Part shown: piece after piece, positions 28,465 through 34,732 of the stretch
How positions within the stretch are numbered: the stretch's first letter is position 1
Layout: each line of letters begins with the position of its first letter
Assembly (NCBI GenBank): GCA_035630295.1
Contig: DASQKY010000042.1
Coordinates: 408,202 to 472,201 of the forward strand
Length of the DNA stretch: 64,000 bases
DNA from: Acidimicrobiales bacterium
Lineage (GTDB): Bacteria > Actinomycetota > Acidimicrobiia > Acidimicrobiales > Iamiaceae
Reading direction: 5' to 3'
The notes under the pieces: model-generated
What the model was told of the DNA's origin: nothing
The model's input: only the letters and a program-made list of their open reading frames with translations
Databases searched by the model: none
Translations under genes and position numbers: made by a program

Positions 28465-29615
28465 GCACCGGGACCGGCCGCGAGGACGGCAGGGCTCGCA
28501 TCGACGGGCGCCGGGCCGGTGAGGGTCGCGGCGCGGGGCGCCGGGGTGCGGGCGGCCCCGGTGCGGGCCGCACCGGCGGAGGGCGCGGCGCTGGAGGTCG
28601 CGGGGGGACCGGGCCCGGTGGTGGAGGTCGCGGGGGGACCGGGGCCGGCCCGGCCGGGGGCGGAGGTCGCGCCGGCGCCGGAGGCCAGGCGGGCGACGGA
28701 GGTCGTTCCCGTGGGGGCCGCCCCGGGCCGGCGAGCGGTGGGCGGGGTCGATCGGCTCCGGCGCCGAGGCCCTCGGCCGACCGGGGCCCGGCCGCGGGTC
28801 GCGACCGCGAGGAGGCCGGCCCCTCCACGGGCCCCCGTCGCTCCGGGCCGCCCCGGGGCCTGGGGGGTGACCAGGTGGAGGGCCGCCAGGCGGTGCGGGA
28901 GCTGCTGCTGGCCGGGCGGCGCCGGGTCCACGAGCTGCTGGTGGCCGCCGACCTGGACCCGTCGCCGGTGGTGGCCGAGATCCTCCAGCTGGCCACCGAC
29001 GACCGGGTGCCGGTCCGTGAGGTGAGCCGCAGCCGCCTCGACTCCCAGGCTCGCACCGAGGCCCCCCAGGGGGTGTTGGCCCGGGCCGCCCCCCTGGAGG
29101 AGCACGAGCTCGACGACCTGGCCTCGGGCCTGGTGCGGGCCACCGCCTCGGGCGACGGGCCCCCGTTCCTGTTGCTGCTCGACGGCCTGACCGACCCCGG
29201 GAACCTGGGGGCGCTGCTGCGCTCGGCCTCGGCGGCCGGGGTGACCGGGGTGGTGCTGCCCCGGCACCGGGCCGTGCACGTGACCCCCACGGTGGCCAAG
29301 GCCGCGGCCGGGGCCATCGAGCACCTGCCCATGGCCGTGGTCGGCGGACTGCCCAGTGCGGTGGCCCGCCTGCGGGAGGCCGGGGTGTGGGTGCTGGGCC
29401 TCGACGCCGAGGGGGCCCGCTCGGTGTGGGAGGTACCGGTGCCGGAGGTGCCGGTGGCCCTGGTTGTGGGGGCCGAGGGGGCCGGGCTGTCCCGCCTGGT
29501 CCGCCAGCGCTGCGACGAGGTGGTGGCCATCCCCATGCGAGGGCCGCTGGACAGCCTCAACGCGGCCACCGCCGGCGCCCTGGCCTGCTTCGCGGTGGCT
29601 CGCCGTCGAACGTGA
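28461..29615 (+). CDS. rlmB: 23S rRNA 2'-O-methyltransferase RlmB-like, with long Gly/Arg-rich extension
   Basis: A SPOUT (TrmH-family) methyltransferase expected to act on a guanosine of 23S rRNA. The conserved part starts near residue 130: GDQVEGRQAVRELLLAG is the substrate-binding domain, and the SPOUT knot includes LLDGLTDPGNLGALLRSA, LVVGAEGAGLSRLVRQ and IPMRGPLDSLNAATAGA. The first 130 residues are almost entirely Gly, Arg, Ala and Pro, with a duplicated 30-base unit in the DNA. Homologues often have shorter extensions of this type, which probably bind RNA non-specifically. The GTG overlaps the ispF stop. Confidence 0.92.
   Translation: MSTGTGREDGRARIDGRRAGEGRGAGRRGAGGPGAGRTGGGRGAGGRGGTGPGGGGRGGTGAGPAGGGGRAGAGGQAGDGGRSRGGRPGPASGGRGRSAPAPRPSADRGPAAGRDREEAGPSTGPRRSGPPRGLGGDQVEGRQAVRELLLAGRRRVHELLVAADLDPSPVVAEILQLATDDRVPVREVSRSRLDSQARTEAPQGVLARAAPLEEHELDDLASGLVRATASGDGPPFLLLLDGLTDPGNLGALLRSASAAGVTGVVLPRHRAVHVTPTVAKAAAGAIEHLPMAVVGGLPSAVARLREAGVWVLGLDAEGARSVWEVPVPEVPVALVVGAEGAGLSRLVRQRCDEVVAIPMRGPLDSLNAATAGALACFAVARRRT
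28593..28643 (+). repeat. 30-base-period direct repeat inside rlmB
   Basis: The 21-base unit starting GGAGGTCGCGGGGGGACC occurs at 28593-28613 and again at 28623-28643. It encodes part of the Gly/Arg-rich extension and keeps the reading frame because the period is a multiple of three. Confidence 0.8.
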
Positions 29616-29667
29616 CCCGGCCCGGGCCTCGGCCCGAGCCCGTTGGTCACTGACGGTGAGGAGAGCG

Positions 29668-29698
29668 GTGGCCACCTGACGGAACGTCAGGTGACCAC
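29668..29698 (+). terminator. Hairpin downstream of rlmB
   Basis: Arms 29668-29681 and 29685-29698 pair over 14 positions with one mismatch and a GAA loop. It lies 53 bases after the rlmB stop and probably ends the ispD-ispF-rlmB transcript. The rest of 29699-29891 has a TTGACA at 29802 but no convincing -10 box. Confidence 0.65.
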
Positions 29699-29891
29699 GC
29701 GCGGGTGTTCCCGGGCCCACGGCCACCCCTCTGCCACGGTGCGTGAGGGCCGGCCATCGAAGCTGGTCACGATGATGTTACGCCGAGTAGCGGCACGGCC
29801 GTTGACACGTCTCGCAGGGTCGTGGCCGAATGGTCACTAGTCACTACGGACTACGCCACATCACTCGCCGCACCTTTGAAGGACCACGCCG

Positions 29892-30539
29892 ATGTCGTTC
29901 CGCCACACCTCCCTGTCCGTCGCCCCGGACGCCGAGCTGGCCCGTCTCTTCCAGGAGGGGGACGCGGATGCCCTCGACGTGCTCCTGGCCCGCTACCGGC
30001 GCTTCGCCCGGTCCCGCTCCCGCAGCTACTACCTGGTGGGCGGGGACGCGGATGACCTCGAGCAGGAGGCCCTGATCGGCTTGTACAAGGCCGTGCGCGA
30101 CTACCGGCCCGACCACGAGGTGGCTTTCCGGCCCTTCGCCGAGCTGTGCATCACCCGCCAGCTCCTGAGCGCCATCAAGACCGCCAACCGCCACAAGCAC
30201 CAGCCCCTCAACACGTCGGTCTCGTTCCACGGCACCCGGGACCGGGCCGAGGACGAGGGGCGGGCCCTGGAGGACCGGCTCCCCGGGCCGGCCGCCACCG
30301 ACGACCCGGCCGAGCGCCTGGTGGGCGACGAGCAGGTCGGCATCCTGGCCGGGGCCATGGTGGCCGAGCTTTCGGAGCTGGAGCTGGAGGTGCTGCGCCT
30401 CTACGTGGCCGGCCGCTCCTACGTCGAGATCGCCGACCACGTCGGCCGCCACGCCAAGTCGGTCGACAACGCCGTACAGCGCATCAAGCGGAAGCTGGGC
30501 CGCAGCCTGGTCCAGTACGAGGCCGCCGCCCTCTGCTGA
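29892..30539 (+). CDS. RNA polymerase sigma factor, SigH (Spo0H)-like
   Basis: A 215-residue sigma-70-family factor. Region 2 contains LLARYRRFARSRSRSYYLVG and DDLEQEALIGLYKAVRDY, then FAELCITRQLLSAIKTANRH, which closely follows the Bacillus SigH pattern. Region 4 ends with EIADHVGRHAKSVDNAVQRIKRKL. The middle is longer and acidic (TRDRAEDEGRALEDR). Its place directly after rlmB matches Bacillus sigH. Bacillus SigH drives early stationary-phase and sporulation genes; whether this organism sporulates is not shown, so the role is open. Confidence 0.85.
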   Translation: MSFRHTSLSVAPDAELARLFQEGDADALDVLLARYRRFARSRSRSYYLVGGDADDLEQEALIGLYKAVRDYRPDHEVAFRPFAELCITRQLLSAIKTANRHKHQPLNTSVSFHGTRDRAEDEGRALEDRLPGPAATDDPAERLVGDEQVGILAGAMVAELSELELEVLRLYVAGRSYVEIADHVGRHAKSVDNAVQRIKRKLGRSLVQYEAAALC

Positions 30540-30566
30540 CCGACCGGCGGGCCTCGCCGCCCTCGG

Positions 30567-30754
30567 TGGATCTCGGGCACCGTCGACGACGCCACCGGGG
30601 CCATCAGCGCGGCGTCGTTCTCGTCGCCGCCGGTGTCCTTCGAGCAGGAGATCACCGACCCGATCGAGGCGACGGTCTACATCGACGCCACCTTCAGCCA
30701 GGTAGCGACGAGTTCGCCACCCGGGCCCAGGGCCTGCCCAACCCCGAGGACTGA
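30567..30754 (+). pseudogene. Decayed paralogue of the DUF4214 protein (internal deletion)
   Basis: Two fragments of a DUF4214-type gene abut in different frames. The first (from about 30570) reads SGTVDDATGAISAASF, then SPPVSFEQE and YIDATFSQV, matching AGTVDGGAGGTGAITGADF, TPTVSFEQE and KIDATFTPV of the large secreted protein at 22183-25475. The second (30707-30754) reads DEFATRAQGLPNPED-stop and matches that protein's last residues, PEFAQRAQDLSNPED-stop. About 1,000 intervening codons and the signal peptide are missing. It begins right after the sigma-factor gene. Confidence 0.8.
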
Positions 30755-30768
30755 GCCCCCCCGTCGAA

Positions 30769-30811
30769 CCCGGCACGGTTCCGTACCGCATGAGTACGAA
30801 ACCGTGCCGGG
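30769..30811 (+). terminator. Long hairpin after the DUF4214 remnant
   Basis: Arms 30769-30780 and 30800-30811 are perfect 12-base complements (CCCGGCACGGTT and AACCGTGCCGGG). After one mismatch the pairing continues five more bases to a 7-base loop. It may end the sigma-factor transcript. It has no counterpart at the other DUF4214 locus. Confidence 0.65.
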
Positions 30812-30832
30812 AACGTCGGGGCCATGCGATCT

Positions 30833-30955
30833 CGGTGGGTCGGCCTGCAGTTGCCGGTCCACCGATCGAGCCCGGTCCGTGCGTTCCTGCCGGCGCCGGA
30901 CCACCAGCGGCTCAGGGAACCGGCCGCCCGCACCACCCCCCGGTGCGGGCGGCCG
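30833..30955 (+). other. 123-nt three-hairpin element (copy P)
   Basis: Homologous to 22116-21994 on the minus strand and the same length. Hairpin 1 pairs 30833-30844 with 30853-30864 using two G-T pairs; the middle stem pairs 30874-30879 with 30897-30902; hairpin 2 pairs 30921-30934 with 30942-30955 perfectly around a 7-base ACCCCCC loop. Stem positions differ from copy M but remain paired, which supports selection on RNA or single-strand folding. Confidence 0.75.
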
Positions 30956-31151
30956 ACCCGCGCCTCGGGCCGGGAGTGGAGGTGCCTCGGCCCCGCCGGT
31001 GGCGCCGCTCCGCCCGAGAGCGTGTGCGCTCGGTCCGCGCCCGACCCGGGGAAGCGCCGCCGGCCCGGCGGATCGGCCCGGCCCCGGAGGCCGCGCTGGT
31101 CCGGGCGCGGCAGGAAGGTGCCCGGCCAGGAGAAGGTCGCGGCATGCTCGG
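30956..31151. other. Intergenic remainder without recognised content
   Basis: This is the rest of the 409-base gap before fdhD. It is GC-rich and I see no gene, strong hairpin or repeat in it. Confidence 0.5.
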
Positions 31152-31157
31152 TACGGT
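31152..31157 (+). promoter_or_regulatory. -10 box (TACGGT) of fdhD
   Basis: TACGGT ends 6 bases before the GTG at 31164, which decides the start: the open frame reaches more than 500 bases further upstream but without family similarity. Confidence 0.55.
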
Positions 31158-31163
31158 GGGGGC

Positions 31164-31955
31164 GTGGCCCACTCCCGGACGCGCCGTGTCCTCGTCCGCC
31201 GCCACGACGGCGAGAGCTCCCGGCGGGCCCCCGACGAGGTGGCGGTGGAGGAACCGCTGGAGATCCGCCTCGACGGCCACCTGGTGACCACCACCATGCG
31301 CACCCCGGGTGACGACCACGACCTGGCCGTCGGCTTCGTCCACGCCGAGGGGCTGCTGGACGGGGCCCGGCTGGACGGGGTGCGCTCCTGCGGCCTCGGG
31401 TTGGACGAGCGGGCCGCCTTCAACGTGGTCGACGTGTCCACCGGCGGCACCGCAGCCGTGCCCACCCCCCGCCTGGCCCCCACCACGTCGGCCTGCGGCG
31501 TGTGCGGGGCGGCCGACGTGGAGGCCCTCCTGGCCCGCCTGGCCCCCCTCTCGGGGACGCCGGCCATCCCGGTGCCGGTGCTGGCCGCCATGGCCCACCG
31601 GGTGCGGCCGGCCCAGGAGCTGTTCGCGGCCACCGGCGGCACCCACGCCGCCGCCGCCTTCACCCCCGACGGTGAGCCCGTCGTGGTCCGCGAGGACGTG
31701 GGCCGGCACAACGCCGTCGACAAGGTGGTGGGCCGGCTCCGCCGCGACGAGGCCCTGCCGGCCACCGGCCTCGGGCTCTACGTGTCGGGCCGGGCCGGCT
31801 TCGAGATCGTGCAGAAGGCGTGGGCCGCGGGGCTGGGCACCGTGGTGGCGGTGGGGGCGCCGACGTCGCTGGCCGTCGAGGTGGCCCGCCAGGCCGGCCT
31901 CACCCTGGCCGCCTTCCTGCGGCCCGGCGGCCTCAACGTCTACGCCCCGGGCTGA
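31164..31955 (+). CDS. fdhD: Formate dehydrogenase accessory sulfurtransferase FdhD
   Basis: Transfers sulfur from a cysteine desulfurase to the molybdenum cofactor of formate dehydrogenase. The 263-residue protein has EVAVEEPLEIRLDG and TPGDDHDLAVGFVHAEGL, the redox-active Cys pair in TSACGVCGAAD (about residues 110-116), and the C-terminal VREDVGRHNAVDKVVG and SGRAGFEIVQKA motifs. No formate dehydrogenase or molybdopterin genes lie in the window, so its client must be encoded elsewhere. Confidence 0.94.
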   Translation: MAHSRTRRVLVRRHDGESSRRAPDEVAVEEPLEIRLDGHLVTTTMRTPGDDHDLAVGFVHAEGLLDGARLDGVRSCGLGLDERAAFNVVDVSTGGTAAVPTPRLAPTTSACGVCGAADVEALLARLAPLSGTPAIPVPVLAAMAHRVRPAQELFAATGGTHAAAAFTPDGEPVVVREDVGRHNAVDKVVGRLRRDEALPATGLGLYVSGRAGFEIVQKAWAAGLGTVVAVGAPTSLAVEVARQAGLTLAAFLRPGGLNVYAPG

Positions 31956-32015
31956 GGCCGGCGGGACTGAGGCCGCCCCCGGCTGAGACGGCCCGGGCCC
32001 CGGCCCGGCCCTCGC

Positions 32016-33065
32016 TCAACGGCGGACGGCCAGGGTCAGGGCGAAGTCCCCGTCGGGATCGGTCCAGGTGGAGGCCACGTCGAAGCCGGCCGGGGCCAGC
32101 AGGGCGGGCAGGCGGTCGACCCGGAACTTGGACGAGATCTCGGTCTGGATGCTCTCGCCCTCCTCGACCTTGATCTCCAACCCGGCCCCGGGGATGTGCA
32201 CGAGCTGGCCGGCGGCGGCCACCAGGTGCATCTCCACCCGCTCCCGCTCGGCGTCCCAGCGGGACTCGTGGCGCCAGTGGGGCAGGTCGAAGTCCGCGCC
32301 CAGCTCCCGGTTGAGCACGGCCAGCACGTTGCGGTCGAAGGCGGCCGTGACGCCGACGGCGTCGTCGTAGGCGGCCAGCAGGCGCTCGACGTCCTTGACC
32401 AGGTCGGTGCCCAGCAGCAGCCCGTCGCCCGGGGCCAGGGTGGCCGACACCCGGTCCAGGAAGCGACCCTGCTCCTCGGGGGTGAGGTTGCCGATGGTGC
32501 CGCCCAGGAACACCACCAGGCGCCGGCCCCCGGCCGGGATGCGGTCCAGGTCGTGGAGGAAGTCGCCCTCCACGGGGTGGACCTCCAGCCCCGGGTGGGC
32601 GGCGGCGATGACCTCGGCCGCCGCGGCCAGGGTGGTGCCGCTGACGTCGAGGGGGCAGAAGCGCCGGAGCTGCCCGGTGGCGGTGAAGGCGTCGAGCAGC
32701 AGCCGGGTCTTCTCCGAGGTGCCCGACCCCAGCTCGACCAGGGTGTCGGCCCCGGAGGCGGTGGCGATCTCGGTGGCCCGGGCCTGCAGGATGGCCCGCT
32801 CGCGGCGGGTCGGGTAGTACTCGGGCAGCCGGGTGATGGCGTCGAACAGCACGCTGCCCAGGTCGTCGTAGAACCACTTGGGCGACAGCCAGCGTTGCGG
32901 CTCGTCGGTGAGGGTCCGGCGCACGCTCTCGGCCAGCGTCTCGGCCCGGGCCGCCGACGCCAACGCCGGGGCCGGCGCGGTGGCAGGGGTGGGACCGGGG
33001 TCCGGTGCACCGGCCGGGGAGGACGGGGCCGCGGCGGGGGACGCGGGGTGGGGCGGGTCGGTCAC
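32016..33065 (-). CDS. egtD: L-histidine N-alpha-methyltransferase EgtD
   Basis: Makes hercynine (trimethyl-histidine), the first step of ergothioneine synthesis, with S-adenosylmethionine. The 349-residue protein has YDDLGSVLFDAITRLPEYYP, the SAM-binding VELGSGTSEKTRLLL and the strand VVFLGGTIGNLTPEEQ, all typical of the DUF2260/EgtD family. The first 40 residues from the GTG are Ala/Pro-rich and may be disordered or a mis-set start. It follows egtB by 64 bases on the same strand. Confidence 0.94.
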   Translation of the reverse strand: MTDPPHPASPAAAPSSPAGAPDPGPTPATAPAPALASAARAETLAESVRRTLTDEPQRWLSPKWFYDDLGSVLFDAITRLPEYYPTRRERAILQARATEIATASGADTLVELGSGTSEKTRLLLDAFTATGQLRRFCPLDVSGTTLAAAAEVIAAAHPGLEVHPVEGDFLHDLDRIPAGGRRLVVFLGGTIGNLTPEEQGRFLDRVSATLAPGDGLLLGTDLVKDVERLLAAYDDAVGVTAAFDRNVLAVLNRELGADFDLPHWRHESRWDAERERVEMHLVAAAGQLVHIPGAGLEIKVEEGESIQTEISSKFRVDRLPALLAPAGFDVASTWTDPDGDFALTLAVRR

Positions 33066-33129
33066 GGGGCCTCGGCAGGGCGATCGGGGGGCGGTCGGTC
33101 GGAGCGGGGGGGAGTCGGAGCGGTGCGGA

Positions 33130-34404
33130 TCAGGCGTCGGCGGCCAGGCGCACGCCGGAGAAGGCCCAGCGGGCCGTGGGGGGGAAGAAGTTGCGGTAGG
33201 TCAGCCGGGCGTGGGCCGGGGGCGTGGCGCAGCTGGAGCCCCGCAGGACCACCTGGCCGCTCATGAACTTGCCGTTGTACTCGCCCACGGCGCCCACGGC
33301 GGGGGCGAAGCCGGGGAAGCCGACGTACGGGCTGGAGGTCCACTGCCACACCTCGCCGAAGGCCTGGCGCACCGGCCCGCCGTCGGTGGGGGCCACGCTC
33401 CGGGGGTGGGGGCCGTCGAGGGCGAAGGCCGGCTCGACGTGGGGCTGGGCCGCCACCGCCGCCTCCCACTCCTGCTCGGTGGGCAGGCGGGCGCCGGTCC
33501 AGCGGGCGTAGGCGTCGGCCTCGAAGTGGCTGACGTGCACCACCGGGCGGGCCGGGTCGACGGCGTGGCGGCCGGCCAGCGTGAACTCGTGCCACTCGTC
33601 GCCCACCTGCTCCCAGTACAGCGGCGCCTCCCACCGCTGGGCCCCCACGGTGGCCCAGCCGTCGGACAGCCACAGCTCGGGCCGCCGGTAGCCGCCGTCG
33701 TCCATGAAGGCCCGCCACTCGCCGTTGGTGACCAGCCGGTCGCCCAGGCGGTGGGGGACCAGCAGGGCCTCGTGGCGGGGGCCCTCGTTGTCGTAGGCGA
33801 AGCCCGGGCCGGCGTGGCCCACCTCGACCCGGCCGCCGGGGCGGTCGACCCAGCGCAGCGGGCCCGGGTCGGGGGCCGCGGCCGGGCCCGAGGCCAGGTA
33901 GGCCGGGCGCAGCGGGTTGGCCGCCAGCACGTGCTTGATGTCCATGAGCAACAGCTCCTGGTGCTGCTGCTCGTGGTGGAGCCCCAGGGTGACCAGGGCC
34001 CCCACCGCGTCGGTGATGTCGGTGGAGAGGACGGCCTCCATGGAGGTGTCGACCTCGGCCCGGTAGGCGGCGACCTGGTCCACGGTGGGCCGGGTGATGT
34101 GGCCCCGCTCGGCCCGGGGGTGCCGGGCCCCGACCGCCTCGTAGTACGAGTTGAACAGGAACCGGTAGGCCTCGTCGACCGGCCGGTAGCCGGGCTGGTG
34201 GGCCTCGAGCACGAAGGTCTCGAAGAACCAGGTGGTGTGGGCCCGGTGCCACTTGGTCGGGCTGACGTCGGCCATGGTCTGCACCGTCTGGTCCTCCGGG
34301 CCCAGCGGCGCGGCCAGCGCCTCGGTCAGGTCGCGCACCGCGCTGTAGTGCGTGTCGAGGCCGGCGGTCGGGGCCTCGGCGACGGGGGTGCTCGGTGGCG
34401 TCAT
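33130..34404 (-). CDS. egtB: Hercynylcysteine sulfoxide synthase-type EgtB
   Basis: A non-haem iron enzyme that joins a thiol (gamma-glutamylcysteine or cysteine) to hercynine with oxygen. The 424-residue protein has an N-terminal DinB_2 domain with the three iron-ligand His residues (WHRAHTTWFFE and HHEQQHQELLL) and a C-terminal formylglycine-enzyme-like domain (NGEWRAFMDDGGY, WTGARLPTEQEWE, RGSSCATPPAHARLTYRNF). The ATG at 34404 is preceded by GGAGGAGG. A TAGCGT on the minus strand at 34500-34505 could be its -10 box, leaving a 90-base leader. egtA, egtC and egtE are not nearby. Confidence 0.94.
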   Translation of the reverse strand: MTPPSTPVAEAPTAGLDTHYSAVRDLTEALAAPLGPEDQTVQTMADVSPTKWHRAHTTWFFETFVLEAHQPGYRPVDEAYRFLFNSYYEAVGARHPRAERGHITRPTVDQVAAYRAEVDTSMEAVLSTDITDAVGALVTLGLHHEQQHQELLLMDIKHVLAANPLRPAYLASGPAAAPDPGPLRWVDRPGGRVEVGHAGPGFAYDNEGPRHEALLVPHRLGDRLVTNGEWRAFMDDGGYRRPELWLSDGWATVGAQRWEAPLYWEQVGDEWHEFTLAGRHAVDPARPVVHVSHFEADAYARWTGARLPTEQEWEAAVAAQPHVEPAFALDGPHPRSVAPTDGGPVRQAFGEVWQWTSSPYVGFPGFAPAVGAVGEYNGKFMSGQVVLRGSSCATPPAHARLTYRNFFPPTARWAFSGVRLAADA

Positions 34405-34613
34405 GGCGCCTCCTCCGGGGGGGCCGGCGGGTGGGAGGCGGTGCCGAGGAGACTGCGATCGGGCTCGACGGGGCACCGGCTGGGTGCTGCGGAGGCCCCA
34501 CGCTACCCATGCCCGGGGCCCTCGTCGCGCCGCACCGGCGGGGTGGAGGGCTGGGGCTGTGGCGCGGCGAACTAGGTACCGTGGGCGCGCCCCCCACCCT
34601 CCTCGCGGCGGCT

Positions 34614-34686
34614 CGCCGGGTTAGCTCAGATGGTAGAGCGCTTCCCTTGTAAGGAAGATGTCGTCGGTTCGAACCCGGCACCCGGC
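34614..34686 (+). tRNA. tRNA-Thr (anticodon UGU)
   Basis: The acceptor stem GCCGGGT/ACCCGGC is perfect. D arm GCTC/GAGC, anticodon stem CTTCC/GGAAG with loop CTTGTAA (anticodon TGT), and T arm GTCGG/CCGGC with TTCGAAC loop are all present. CCA is not encoded. A TACCGT at 34576-34581 may belong to its promoter. Confidence 0.95.
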
Positions 34687-34732
34687 TCGGACCAGATCCA
34701 CGCGCACCGGCACGTCCCGGCGCCCCGTCCCC

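Noticed and set aside
28500-28860. Repeats in the Gly/Arg-rich part of rlmB as a mobile or CRISPR-like array
   Set aside because: Only two units of 21 bases, in frame, inside a coding sequence; there are no spacers or cas genes anywhere in the window.
29802-29807. TTGACA upstream of the sigma-factor gene
   Set aside because: No TANNNT box lies 16-19 bases downstream, so it is not counted as a promoter.
34614-34686. tRNA-Thr(UGU) as an integration site
   Set aside because: No repeat of its 3' end and no integrase or foreign sequence lies beside it.
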